Notes: generated from the letters alone by a model not told the origin. Positions 1 to 10,154 are shown, numbered from the stretch's first letter. The stretch is DNA of 18,190 nucleotides from an uncultured Pseudomonadota bacterium (GCA_903895005.1 CAITSH010000111.1:1-18190), one strand, 5' to 3'. Translations and numbers: made by a program.

Positions 1-522
1 CCGCGCTCGCGCAGTGGCGGCACGTGCACACGGATCATGCGCAGGCGGTAGTACAGGTCGGCGCGAAAACGCCCTTCGCGCACCATGATCTCGAGGTCGC
101 AGCTGGTGGCGGCCAGGAACCGCGTGTCGATGCTGCGATCGTGCACGGCGCCGATACGGCGCACGCGGCGCTCTTCGAGCACCTTGAGCAGCTTGGCCTG
201 GGAGGCGAGGTCGAGGTCGCCGATTTCATCGAGAAACAGCGTGCCGCCTGCGGCCGATTCGATCAGGCCGGGCTTGGCCTCCTTGGCGTCGGTAAAGGCG
301 CCGCGCTCATGGCCGAACAGCTCGGCTTCGAGCAGCGCCGCCGGTATGCCGGCGCAATTGATTTCAATGAAGGGCCCGGTCTTGCGCCGGCCCTCGAAGT
401 GCAGCGCGCGCGCCACCAGCCCCTTGCCGGTGCCGGTCTCGCCGGTGATCAGCACCACCGGCGAATCGGCGCCGCTCAGCCGCATGTCGGCATCGATGAC
501 TTTTCCGATCAGCGTCTTGAGC
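1..522 (-). repeat. Near-identical AAA+ segment, copy 1 (partner 1842-2363)
   Basis: Aligning positions 1-522 with 1842-2363 (offset 1841) gives 14 mismatches and no gaps by eye, about 97% identity. The similarity drops sharply in the linker and receiver parts of the two genes. The block covers most of the AAA+ ATPase domain. Its other boundary is outside the window. Confidence 0.9.
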
Positions 523-1154
523 CTGCGCATGGGCGCCGACTCGCCCACCAGCCGCACAAGGCCCGCGTTGGGCGCGTCGGCCGGCAGGCGGATGCCGGGT
601 GTGAAGACCCCACCCATGGCGCGCACCCGCTGCAACACGGGGGTATCGCAATACGATGGCGCCACGTCCGGTGCCGACGCTGAAACCAGTGCCGGCACCG
701 GCGCCAACACCGGCACCGGCTGCACGCGCCCGGACAGCCGGTCGATGAGCGGCAGCATGCCGGCGAGTGCGATGGGTTTGATCAGGTAGTCGGCGACACC
801 GCCCTTGAGCGCGGTGATGGCGGTATCCTCGCTGCCGTTGCCGGTCATGACCACCACCTTGGCGCCGGTGTCGCGCGCGACGATGCCCGCCAGCACCTCC
901 AGCCCGTTCATGCCGGGCAGGTTGTAGTCGAGCAAGACCACGCCGGGATTGATGCGATCGAATAATTCCAGGCCGGCCTCGCCGCTGCGCGCCTCGAACA
1001 CCTCATAGCCCTGGCGGGTAAGAAAGCTGTTGATGTTCTTGGCCAGGACGGGCTCGTCCTCGATGAGCAGCACCGACAGCGGGCGGGGCGCTGCGTCGCG
1101 CACGGCCAGGACGCAAGGGGGCAATGGCGTTTCGGACACGTTTTGGTGTTCCAT
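1..1154 (-). CDS. NtrC-type sigma-54-dependent response regulator (C-terminus cut by window edge)
   Basis: An open frame from ATG at 1154 runs off the left edge (384 codons visible). A receiver domain occupies about residues 27-140, with an acidic pair in LLIEDEP and phospho-acceptor D76 in VVLLDYNLPG. A Pro/Ala/Val-rich linker follows, then a sigma-54 AAA+ domain: Walker A GETGTGKG (238-245), the sigma-54 contact loop as GAFTDA, and Walker B GGTLFLDEI. The C-terminal Fis-type DNA-binding helices lie outside the window. By family, such proteins hydrolyse ATP to open sigma-54 RNA polymerase promoters after phosphorylation by a partner kinase. The start is supported by AGGAG 8 nt upstream. The usual KE after the Walker A lysine is KG here, a single-base difference from the neighbouring paralogue. 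There is no kinase gene directly next to it, so the kinase at 3007-4464 may serve both regulators. Confidence 0.93.
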   Translation of the reverse strand, partial: MEHQNVSETPLPPCVLAVRDAAPRPLSVLLIEDEPVLAKNINSFLTRQGYEVFEARSGEAGLELFDRINPGVVLLDYNLPGMNGLEVLAGIVARDTGAKVVVMTGNGSEDTAITALKGGVADYLIKPIALAGMLPLIDRLSGRVQPVPVLAPVPALVSASAPDVAPSYCDTPVLQRVRAMGGVFTPGIRLPADAPNAGLVRLVGESAPMRRLKTLIGKVIDADMRLSGADSPVVLITGETGTGKGLVARALHFEGRRKTGPFIEINCAGIPAALLEAELFGHERGAFTDAKEAKPGLIESAAGGTLFLDEIGDLDLASQAKLLKVLEERRVRRIGAVHDRSIDTRFLAATSCDLEIMVREGRFRADLYYRLRMIRVHVPPLRER

Positions 1155-1240
1155 GAAAAATGCTCCTGACTAAAAATGCGAAAAAAAGCTTCGTGGCGGC
1201 TGGCATCGCAGCATTCACGCGCTTATCACATCCTTGTCAC

Positions 1241-1258
1241 ATGCAACGATCGCACCAG
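1241..1258 (-). promoter_or_regulatory. Candidate sigma-54 (-24/-12) promoter for the truncated regulator
   Basis: Read on the minus strand the site is CTGGTGCGATCGTTGCAT. It matches the -24/-12 consensus YTGGCACG-N4-TTGCW at all but two defined positions and has the obligatory 10-bp spacing between GG and GC. The start of transcription would fall near 1231, giving a leader of about 77 nt before the ATG at 1154. A sigma-54 promoter in front of a sigma-54 activator gene suggests control by itself or by its paralogue. Confidence 0.6.
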
Positions 1259-1363
1259 TTGCAAGTCAGCACGGCCTTTATTTGCAAGACATTGCTTTTA
1301 ATGACATTTAACTTTTAGTGCGACGCGACGCGACCAAGCGGTTGCGCAAAAATCGGGTCATAT

Positions 1364-1377
1364 CACCCAATTGGGTG
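1364..1377. promoter_or_regulatory. 14-bp perfect palindrome, candidate activator (UAS) site
   Basis: CACCCAATTGGGTG is a perfect uninterrupted inverted repeat. Its centre lies about 139 bp upstream of the predicted sigma-54 start site, the usual distance for an enhancer bound by an NtrC-type protein. It also sits 56 bp past the stop of the upstream gene. The link to a particular regulator is inference. Confidence 0.45.
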
Positions 1378-1432
1378 GGGCATCGGGGTGGGGAAGCGGC
1401 CGGCGCGCGGCACCTTCCCGCCCGGCCACGGA

Positions 1433-3006
<1,574 letters not shown>

Positions 3007-3010
<4 letters not shown>

Positions 3011-4464
3011 GATTGGGTTCCCGATACGGTAAGTGGAAGGGTAATGGTGACGGTGGTGCCGCGGCCGGGCGTGCTGCGCACACTGATGCCGCCGCCCATT
3101 CTTTCGAGGGTGCGGCCCACCAGCGGCAGGCCGATGCCCAGGCCGTGTGTTTTGGTGCTGCGGGGTGCGATAAAGGCGCGTTTGAGCTGCGCGGCCGGGA
3201 TGCCGACACCGGTGTCGGCGACGCTGATCTCGATTTGCCCGGCGCCCGCTTGCGCGCGGCTGCTGATGCCGATGACCCCGCCCATTGGCATGGCGTCCGC
3301 GGCATTGGCGACCAGTGTGCGGATGATCTGCTCGAGCATCAGCGCGTCAACGAGCACCTGCGGCACCGCCGGATCGAGGTGCAGGCTGACGGTGACGCCG
3401 CGCCGGGCGAACTCTTCTTCCATGCGGCCGATAAAACCGCGCAACAACGCATTGGTGTCGATACGACCGGGGACACGGGTGCCGGCATGGGCGTAATTGA
3501 GCAGGCTGCGTATCCACAATTCGAGGCGGTCAACCTCGGCCATGATGTCGCGTCCGAATTCACTGTAGGTGCCGTGGCTGTCGGTGGCCATCAGTTCGGC
3601 CGATGAGCGGATGGCGGCGAGCGGGTTGCGGATGTTGTGCGCCACCGCCGCGGCGATCTCGCCGACCGCGGCAAAGCCCTCGTTGCTGGCGATGCGCGTC
3701 TGCTGCTGGCGGATGACTTGCTGCCCGCGGCGCACCACCCAGAACAGCACGCCGTACATCAGGATGCCCCCGCAAAGCGCGCACAGCCAGATCAGTTGCA
3801 AGCCGCTGCGGATGGCGCTGAACAGCGCGTCGGGCGACTTGTAGAGCTCGACCGAACCGATGACTTTTGCATGGGCGCCGTCCCAGACCGGAATGTAATA
3901 TTCGACGAACTGCTTTTCGGGAACGGCGGCAAAGACATGCTCGGGTTTGATGTATTGGCGCGACTCGAGGATGTCGGCCTCGACGACGAGCTCCCCGGCG
4001 AGTGATTTATCCAGCTCGGGGTTGCTGGCGAAGGTGTGGTAGATCGCCGAAGGGGTGCTCGACCAGAGCACGGCGCCGGTGGCGTCATAGACCTGCGCGC
4101 GCAGCACATCGGGCATGGTGGTGAGGCGGGAAAAATAATTCTCCGTCTCCATCACCCTCTTGGTACGTTCGCCGTGGTTGAGAAAATATTCATCGGCATT
4201 GCGCTGCAGGCGCGACGCCAGCACAAACTGCATCGTCACCTCGGCATCGCGTTGCAGCATGGCCTTGGTGAGGAAGCGCGACAGCACCACCGAGGAGCCC
4301 AGGCTGATCAGGGCGATGACCAGCAGGCTGAGCACGGCAAAGCGGCGCGTCAGGTTGAACGCGGCGACGGGCGGCGGCGGCCGTATCTCGCTTTCGCGCT
4401 GCACGGCAAGGCCGCTGCGCTCCGGCGCGGCGGCGGGCATTTGCGTGGTGCTTGATGCGCTCAT
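3007..4464 (-). CDS. Membrane sensor histidine kinase, partner of the NtrC-type regulator
   Basis: From ATG 4464 the protein has 485 residues. It has a short cytoplasmic Pro/Ala-rich head, TM1 (about 41-63), a periplasmic sensor region of about 160 residues, and TM2 (about 224-244). A HisKA domain follows with the H-box AHNIRNPLAAI (H276), then an ATPase domain with N-box LVANAADAM, G1 VADTGVGIP and G2 HGLGIGLPLV. It should autophosphorylate H276 and pass phosphate to the regulator whose start overlaps its stop by 4 bp. The H-box form HN.RNPL is typical of NtrB-like kinases that pair with sigma-54 regulators. AGGA lies 10 nt before ATG 4464. A second in-frame ATG at 4524 has a weak AAGG and would add 20 residues encoded across a 7-bp tandem repeat. 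The signal sensed by the periplasmic domain cannot be read from the sequence. Confidence 0.95.
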
Positions 4465-4484
4465 GTGCTTGTTTTCCTGTTCAG

Positions 4485-4519
4485 TGCTCGGTGCTCGGTG
4501 CTTGGTGCTCGGTGCTTGG
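4485..4519. repeat. 7-bp tandem repeat, five units, in kinase leader
   Basis: Units TGCTCGG, TGCTCGG, TGCTTGG, TGCTCGG, TGCTTGG lie end to end, 21 bp upstream of the kinase ATG at 4464 and between it and an in-frame upstream ATG at 4524. The unit length is not a multiple of three, so unit gain or loss would change the frame of the upstream start. Confidence 0.9.
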
Positions 4520-4641
4520 TACATTCATACCTTGCCGATGGATGACACCTTATCCAAGGGCGCAGTGATTTTCGTGCTGCTTAGCGTCTGGCTTTTGTAA
4601 CGCTGTGTCAGCGCCGGCGGCGGGCCGGCATAGCGCCCTTC

Positions 4642-4686
4642 AAAAAGCCGAAGGCCCCGGGGCAGCGCGCTGGCTGCACCGGGGCC
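4642..4686 (-). terminator. Rho-independent terminator of the secreted-protein operon
   Basis: The stem GGCCCCGGGGCAGC / GCTGCACCGGGGCC (4653-4686, one G-A mismatch, 6-nt loop) is followed on the minus strand by TTCGGCTTTTTG. It lies about 55 bp past the stop at 4741. It is nearly the same as the hairpin at 12822-12855. Confidence 0.8.
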
Positions 4687-4740
4687 CTCGAGCCCTTTCA
4701 GTCCGGGGCGTTACGCCGCGAACCTCAACACATGATCAAA

Positions 4741-7257
4741 TCAAAACCCCGGTCCGTTGGTGGCGAATGCCGTTGCGCTCCCGCCTTTGCTCGACTGCAC
4801 CACCACCGAGGTCGGCTTGATTCGATCGGCAGCCAATTTGGTCACGGGCAACTGCCAGCAAGGGCTGGCCTGGCTGCACTGCACCGTGCCAATCACCACC
4901 GCAGCACCATTGGCTTCCTGCAGCAGGTTGATGGGCGCGGTAACGCGCGTCATTTGGGTTTGCGGCAGCACCGTATTGACACTGCTGAACGCCGTCACAA
5001 ACAGGGTCGGTACCGGCGTTGCAGGGCTTGAGGTCTTGGCCACTACCATCAGCCCCCGGCGGCCACCCAACTGCGTCCATGTCACACCCTCGATGGTCAC
5101 GGTATCGGCTGTCGCGACCGGCGTCACCACCGGCGGCGGGGGCGGTGTAATCACCGGCGTCACCACCGGCACCACCGGCGGATTGACCGGCGCCGGTGCG
5201 GCTGCCAGCAGTGCTGCCGGCATGCAGGCGCCGTTGCGCAACACCAGCGGTGCCACGCACACGGGCGCAGCCACTGTCGTCGTGCAACTGCCGGTGCTCG
5301 ACGCGCAGAAGGTTTCAGCCGGTGTCACCGCCACCGCGAAGGTCGGCGGGTCAATCGGGGGCCAGGCCAATACGCTCGCATTGCCGTTGAAATCAACCGT
5401 GCCACCCACCGGCGTCACATAGGACAGGATACGGTTGCGCGCATCGCTCAGCGGCGCCGCGGTGAAACGCGGATCGTTGTAGACACCGGTCGGCAGATTG
5501 CGTGCCTGCAGGCGCGGATCGACACCTTCGAAGGGATAGGGATCGAGCGGCTGCGGTGTGGACTCGCAGATCCCGTCCTTGCAGCCACCGGGGCTGAGGC
5601 GACGGTCCAGCGTCCACGGCAGGCCGGTGAACTGGAAGGGCCAGGCCATCTTGGTCAGGTCGAACTCATTGAATTCGGGGAAACCGACACCGCCAAGATT
5701 GACGCCCAGCGGCACCAGATACTCACCGTTGGTGGCCGCTGCACCCTTGATATCCACCGTGGTCGGCTCGATGCCGGCGGCCAGCGCTGCCAGCCGGTGT
5801 CCGGTACGCGCAATGATTTCGCGCGGCATCGGGCTGACGATGGCCAGTTGCTCGGCGATAGAGCCCGCCTGTGTGCTCTGGTTGACCGGGCAGAATTGGG
5901 CGGGATTGCCAAAGCGCGGTTCGGCACGCAGGTTGCTGCAGGGGTTATCGGCGGGCTCGTTGGAGCCGGTGGCAAAGTCGACGTTGTAACGAATCTTCCA
6001 GATATGGCCGCCGACCCCGGGTACGAGGCCGTTGGCGCTGCAATCAGCAGCGCCGCTGATCAGGTCACAGGCGAGCACCGAAGCCCAGGGCTTCTCGACA
6101 CGGCTGTTGGTCACCGGGTCATAGTGCAGGGTCCACAGCAGCACATCGGGGCGCAGCGTCGAAAAGCCGATCAGCAGCGTGCGGGCGCGCAGGTTCTCGT
6201 AGCCAGGTGCATCCTGCTCGACCTCATCGGGTGCGAGGTAATCGGGCTGGCTCAGCGCAGTCTTGGTCTCCAGCGCAATTTCCGTAACCGAACTGTGGAA
6301 GGACAGGAAGCGCACACCGTTGACGGTCTCGAAATTGCCTTCAAGCTTGATATCGTCGCCAACGAGGATCGGCGCCATGCGACGGGAGTCCGCGACCGGT
6401 GTATTGGGTGTCGTCGGACGATTGGTATGCGGACACAGCGGATCACCGTTGGCGTTGTTGCCCGCATTGGAGCGGGCCGTGCCGCCAGCCACCGCCGGAG
6501 AGGCATCCACGCCGGTGCCCTGCGCTGGCAGGCCGGCCCAGGTACGCGCCACCCGGCTGGGGAGGCACATCGGATAGCCGGTCACCGCGGTATTGGTGTA
6601 GTTGTCGGGGTCGTTGGTAAAGCGCGGGTCGGCGCTGCAATTGGGACTGCCGGTGGCACAGCCAAGGCCCTGCTGCACGGTGTGGCGCTGGGTCGGATCA
6701 TTCATCCGCGCCATCATCCCGGTGCCCGGATCAACCGTGGGGGTTGCCGCGGCGGCCGGCGTGCCGTTGATGCGCATATAGCCGTCAACGTGGTTGATGT
6801 AGGTCACTGTGCCGGAGACAACCTCCTGCCCCTTGTCGATCAGCATGTCCCCGGCAATGATGTTGCCGCCGTTGGTGCGGTTGGCGGAAATGCTGGCGTA
6901 GGCGCCGGTGCCCGTGGTGTTGCAACGGTCGGTGCTGGTCAGCCCGGTCTCGCCCAGGGTCTTGCACGCCGCCTGCGCCTGGTCGAACAGCTGCCACAGG
7001 GTCAGCCGGTTGGCCGGCAGGTCGATCAGCAGGTTGCGCGGGATGGTCACGTACTGCCCGCTGATGACCATCGTACCGGCGGACCAGTAATCGCCCGGCG
7101 TGGTCAAGGTGATGCGCGAAATCTCGCCGCTGATTGTCACCGATGTCGCGGCCTGCGCCGTCATCGGCGCCAGGCTCAGGCCTGACGCGATCATCAGGCT
7201 GAGGGCTGCCGCAGTCTTGCGCACGATACGCGCGCACTGGATTGGTTTGGAAAACAT
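4741..7257 (-). CDS. Secreted protein of unrecognised family, paralogue A
   Basis: I do not recognise the family. From ATG 7257 (AAGGA 6 nt upstream) the product has 838 residues. It begins with a Sec signal peptide ending near AQA (residue 35). A large Cys-containing body (about 38-680) follows with blocks shared by all three paralogues: GDYWSAGTM, IPRNLLIDLPANRLTLWQLF, NRTNGGNIIAGD, GLGCATGS.NC, SFH.S, SPMPREI, LPWTLDRRLSPGGCKD and STPQPLDPYPFEG. A Pro/Val-rich linker (about 687-717) leads to a C-terminal domain of about 120 residues (718-838) with a CSQASPCWQLP disulfide-like motif. There is no CxxCH haem site, LPxTG, PEP-CTERM or membrane anchor. It is last in a pair with the gene at 7323-9830 (65 bp apart) and is followed by a strong terminator. 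An envelope or extracellular role is inferred only from the signal peptide. An in-frame upstream ATG at 7311 would bury the signal peptide. Confidence 0.92.
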   Translation of the reverse strand: MFSKPIQCARIVRKTAAALSLMIASGLSLAPMTAQAATSVTISGEISRITLTTPGDYWSAGTMVISGQYVTIPRNLLIDLPANRLTLWQLFDQAQAACKTLGETGLTSTDRCNTTGTGAYASISANRTNGGNIIAGDMLIDKGQEVVSGTVTYINHVDGYMRINGTPAAAATPTVDPGTGMMARMNDPTQRHTVQQGLGCATGSPNCSADPRFTNDPDNYTNTAVTGYPMCLPSRVARTWAGLPAQGTGVDASPAVAGGTARSNAGNNANGDPLCPHTNRPTTPNTPVADSRRMAPILVGDDIKLEGNFETVNGVRFLSFHSSVTEIALETKTALSQPDYLAPDEVEQDAPGYENLRARTLLIGFSTLRPDVLLWTLHYDPVTNSRVEKPWASVLACDLISGAADCSANGLVPGVGGHIWKIRYNVDFATGSNEPADNPCSNLRAEPRFGNPAQFCPVNQSTQAGSIAEQLAIVSPMPREIIARTGHRLAALAAGIEPTTVDIKGAAATNGEYLVPLGVNLGGVGFPEFNEFDLTKMAWPFQFTGLPWTLDRRLSPGGCKDGICESTPQPLDPYPFEGVDPRLQARNLPTGVYNDPRFTAAPLSDARNRILSYVTPVGGTVDFNGNASVLAWPPIDPPTFAVAVTPAETFCASSTGSCTTTVAAPVCVAPLVLRNGACMPAALLAAAPAPVNPPVVPVVTPVITPPPPPVVTPVATADTVTIEGVTWTQLGGRRGLMVVAKTSSPATPVPTLFVTAFSSVNTVLPQTQMTRVTAPINLLQEANGAAVVIGTVQCSQASPCWQLPVTKLAADRIKPTSVVVQSSKGGSATAFATNGPGF
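6428..6543 (-). repeat. 116-bp tract identical to 9004-9119
   Basis: Every base matches 9004-9119 (offset 2576), although the flanking parts of paralogues A and B differ at many positions. The tract encodes the stretch around WAGLPAQGTGVDASPAVAGG. Confidence 0.88.
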
Positions 7258-7322
7258 GGGGTTTCCTTGCTCGAAATTGAAATTAAGGGAAGCGCTGCGT
7301 GAATGGTTCATGGCGCCCCCGA

Positions 7323-9830
7323 TCAGAACGATTGATTGTTGGTGGCAGACTGCGTTGCGGTGCCGCCCTTGCTCGACTGCACCACCACCGAGCTTGGCTT
7401 CACGTCACGCGGCAGCCGGGTCAGCGGCAGTTGCCAGCAAGGATCGGTGGCCGAGCAATCCACGACACCGATATCGGTGGCGATCGGTGTCACCGAACGA
7501 GTCATTGCGGTCTGGGGCAACAGCACGTTGGCGCCGTCAAACGCGGTGACAAACAGATTGGGAACCGGTCCGGCGGGCTGCGAGGACTTGGCGATGACCC
7601 GCAGGCCACGCAGACCACCGATCGGCACCCACACCACACGGCTGATGGTCACGGTATCGATGGCCGGCGGCGTGACAGGCGGCGTGACAGGCGCAGTCAC
7701 ATCCGTGGTAAAGGTCGGCGGTGCCGGCGGCGCTTCGGCAGCGACCGTAATCCGCGTCTGCACGCAGGAACCGTTCTGCAGCACCAGCGGCGCAGCACAC
7801 ACGGGCGGCGACACGGCTTGCATGCAGCTGGTATTGCCCGTGGCAGCGCCCTTGTCGCAATACGCGATCTGCGGCGTAACGCGGATCGGCAGCGCAGCCG
7901 GATCAGCCGGTGGCCAGGCCAGCACGCTGGCATCGCCGTTGAAGTCATACACTGCCGGCTCGGCGGTGCCGATACGGGTCATATAGGACAGGATGCGGTT
8001 ACGCACATCGCTCAGCGGCGCGGCGGTGAACTGCGGGTCGTTGTAGGTGCCGACCGGAATGTTCTCAGCCTGGGTCCGCGGGTCGAGGCCCTCGAACGGG
8101 TAGGGGTCCAGCGGCTGCGGTGTGCTTTCGCAAACGTCCTTGCAACCACCGGGGCTGAGGCGACGGTCGAGCGTCCAGGGCATGGAGGTGAAGATAAACG
8201 GCATCGCGGTCTTGGTCAGGTCGACTTCGACCATTTCGGGCATCCCGATGCCACCGAGGCCGCCCATGCCGAGAATTCCGTTGGCAATGGGGAACAGGTA
8301 TTCGCCGTTGGTCGCCTTGTTGCCACGGATGTCCACGGTCACCGGCTCGTAGCCGGCGGCGCGCGCAGCCAGCAGATGGCCGGTACGCATGATGATTTCG
8401 CGCGGCAGCGGGCTCAGCACGCCGAAGATGTCATTGAGCGACACCGCACGTGCACTCTGGTTGTTCGGGCAAAAACCATTGCCCAGGCGCGTATCAGCGC
8501 GCAGGTGGATACAGGGGTTTTCGCGTTCGCGCGCGCCCTCGAGGAAGTCGAGGTTGTAGCGCAGCTTCCAGATGTTGTTGCCGACACCCGCAACCAGGCC
8601 ATTATTCAGGCCGCAGTCATTCCCGGCGCGCGTCACCAGATCGCAGCCCTTGGTGGTGCCCAGCGGCTTTTCGTGAGGCAGGTTTTCAACCGGGTCATAG
8701 TGCACGGTCCAGAACAGCACGTCCGGCGGCAGCGTCGAATAGCCGATGAACAGCCCGCGGATACGCAGGTTGTTGTAGCCGGGCGCATCCAGCTCGACTT
8801 CATCCGGCGCCAGGTAATCGGGTTGGGTCAATGCGGGACTGGTGGCAATCGCCACCGAGGTGGTCGAGGTATGGAAGGACAGAAAGCGCACGCCGTTTAC
8901 GACTTCATAGCTGCCCTCCAGGCTCATATGGTCACCGACCTGGATCGGCGCCATGCGCCGGGAGTCTGCGACCGGGGTATTGGGATTCGCCGGACGATTG
9001 GTCTGCGGACACAGCGGATCACCGTTGGCGTTGTTGCCCGCATTGGAGCGGGCCGTGCCGCCAGCCACCGCCGGAGAGGCATCCACGCCGGTGCCCTGCG
9101 CTGGCAGGCCGGCCCAGGTGCGTGCGACGCGGCTGGGGATGCACATCGGATAGCCGGTGACCGCAGCGTTGGTGTAGTTGTCGGCGTCGTTGCCGAAGCG
9201 CGCATCGGGGCTGCAGTTTTCGGATCCGGTTGCGCAGCCGAGGCCAGCCTGTATGGTGTGGCGCGAACTCGGATCGTTCATGCGCGCGAGCAGGCCGGTA
9301 CCCGGGTCCACCGTCGGGGTCAGTGGATTGGCCGGCGTACCGTTGATGCGCAGATAACCGTCGTTATGGTTGATGTAGGTCACCACCCCGGAAAGACTCT
9401 CGCGACCCTTTTCCAGGAACAGGTCGCCGGCGATGACATTGCCGTTGCGGGTGCGGTTGGCGGCAACGAACGCAAAGCCGCCCTTGCCGCTGGTGTTACA
9501 GGTATCGGACTTGGCCAGGCCGGTTTGTCCCAGCGCCTTGCACGCCGCCGGCGCCTGGTCGACCAGCTGCCACAGCGTCAGCCGGTTTGCCGGCAGGTCT
9601 GCCAGCAGGTTGCGCGGGATGATGATCGACTGGTTGCCGACAACGATGGTGCCGCCCGACCAGTAATCACCGGGGGTGGTCAGCGACAGGTGCTGGATTT
9701 CACCGGAAATCGGTGCAGCGGTGGGCGCCGCCTGCAGCGTGCCCGCGCCAAGGCCGAGCACCGCGGCAAGCGCGCCCGCCGTGCATAACGCGCTGCGGGC
9801 CAGACTGAATGAAGCTTTAAACATTGACAT
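7323..9830 (-). CDS. Secreted protein of unrecognised family, paralogue B
   Basis: This 835-aa paralogue of the product of 4741-7257 has the same order: signal peptide ending near LQA (residue 34), Cys-containing body, Pro/Thr/Val-rich linker (about 697-724), and C-terminal domain (about 725-835) with CSATDPCWQLP. The start at 9830 is chosen because AAGGAG lies 5 nt upstream; M3 at 9824 is less well spaced. It reads DYWSGGT where the other two have DYWSAGT. The linker sequence is unlike those of its paralogues, while the C-terminal domain is well conserved. It is the first gene of the probable B-A operon and is divergent from the OmpR-type regulator at 10462. No terminator lies between B and A. 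Function unknown; secretion is predicted from the leader only. The last residue is Phe, as in both paralogues. Confidence 0.93.
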   Translation of the reverse strand: MSMFKASFSLARSALCTAGALAAVLGLGAGTLQAAPTAAPISGEIQHLSLTTPGDYWSGGTIVVGNQSIIIPRNLLADLPANRLTLWQLVDQAPAACKALGQTGLAKSDTCNTSGKGGFAFVAANRTRNGNVIAGDLFLEKGRESLSGVVTYINHNDGYLRINGTPANPLTPTVDPGTGLLARMNDPSSRHTIQAGLGCATGSENCSPDARFGNDADNYTNAAVTGYPMCIPSRVARTWAGLPAQGTGVDASPAVAGGTARSNAGNNANGDPLCPQTNRPANPNTPVADSRRMAPIQVGDHMSLEGSYEVVNGVRFLSFHTSTTSVAIATSPALTQPDYLAPDEVELDAPGYNNLRIRGLFIGYSTLPPDVLFWTVHYDPVENLPHEKPLGTTKGCDLVTRAGNDCGLNNGLVAGVGNNIWKLRYNLDFLEGARERENPCIHLRADTRLGNGFCPNNQSARAVSLNDIFGVLSPLPREIIMRTGHLLAARAAGYEPVTVDIRGNKATNGEYLFPIANGILGMGGLGGIGMPEMVEVDLTKTAMPFIFTSMPWTLDRRLSPGGCKDVCESTPQPLDPYPFEGLDPRTQAENIPVGTYNDPQFTAAPLSDVRNRILSYMTRIGTAEPAVYDFNGDASVLAWPPADPAALPIRVTPQIAYCDKGAATGNTSCMQAVSPPVCAAPLVLQNGSCVQTRITVAAEAPPAPPTFTTDVTAPVTPPVTPPAIDTVTISRVVWVPIGGLRGLRVIAKSSQPAGPVPNLFVTAFDGANVLLPQTAMTRSVTPIATDIGVVDCSATDPCWQLPLTRLPRDVKPSSVVVQSSKGGTATQSATNNQSF
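9004..9119 (-). repeat. 116-bp tract identical to 6428-6543
   Basis: Partner of the identical tract in paralogue A. The matching run ends where A has GTA and B has GTG (6544 against 9120). Confidence 0.88.
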
Positions 9831-9931
9831 TTCGGCTCCTTCCTGAAATTGAATTAATCGTAATAAATGAAATCAACGTCAGCATTTTCCATGGGCGCGG
9901 CGCGACTTATGTGGTCGTAGCGTCAGGCGTT

Positions 9932-9969
9932 GGTCACGCGGCGTGCGGCCGGTGTAACGGCGCGTAACC
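9932..9969. promoter_or_regulatory. GGTCACGC / GTGCGGC / TGTAAC motif cluster
   Basis: GGTCACGC (9932), GTGCGGC (9943), TGTAAC (9953) and CGTAACC (9963) occur here, about 100 bp upstream of paralogue B. The same words, including GTGCGGC-N3-TGTAAC spacing, recur at 16783-16832 upstream of another secreted-protein gene. This may be a shared regulator site. Confidence 0.35.
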
Positions 9970-9982
9970 GCTTCGCGGACGC

Positions 9983-10006
9983 GTGCCGGCGTTTGTGCCG
10001 GCGTTT
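9983..10006. repeat. 12-bp direct repeat, two units
   Basis: GTGCCGGCGTTT occurs twice, end to end. No role is evident. Confidence 0.85.
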
Positions 10007-10116
10007 GTTATTGGCGCCGGCACCAGCGGTGGCCCGGGCTTTCAACGCGGGGGGGATGGGCTGCGGACAGGGCGCGATTCACCGTGCTCCATCCCCATGC
10101 CTGCGCTTCGCCCTGC

Positions 10117-10144
10117 TTGAATCAAATGACATTTCTGATAGGAT
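10117..10144 (+). promoter_or_regulatory. Candidate sigma-70 promoter of the OmpR-type regulator operon
   Basis: TTGAAT (10117-10122), a 16-bp spacer and TAGGAT (10139-10144) preceded by TGA form a plausible extended -10 promoter. Transcription would start near 10151, leaving a long leader of about 310 nt that contains a hairpin and the 11-bp array. An inverted repeat ACATTTC/GAAATGT (10129-10152) overlaps the -10 region. Confidence 0.35.
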
Positions 10145-10154
10145 TGAAATGTGA

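Noticed and set aside
1390..1419. Terminator after the sigma-54 regulator (GGGAAG ... CTTCCC)
   Set aside because: Only 6 bp of outer stem, an 18-nt interior and no T-run; too weak to call.
7299..9788. Plus-strand open frame of 829 codons opposite paralogue B, with similar ones at 12829-15276 and 5797-7185
   Set aside because: They mirror real minus-strand genes with signal peptides and paralogue conservation. Their translations are rich in His, Arg, Gly and Ala with no domain signature, as expected for antisense frames in high-GC DNA.
9930..10154. Small plus-strand gene of 74 codons in the divergent region
   Set aside because: No ribosome site, Arg/Ala-rich composition, overlaps the repeats and promoter candidate, and resembles no family I know.
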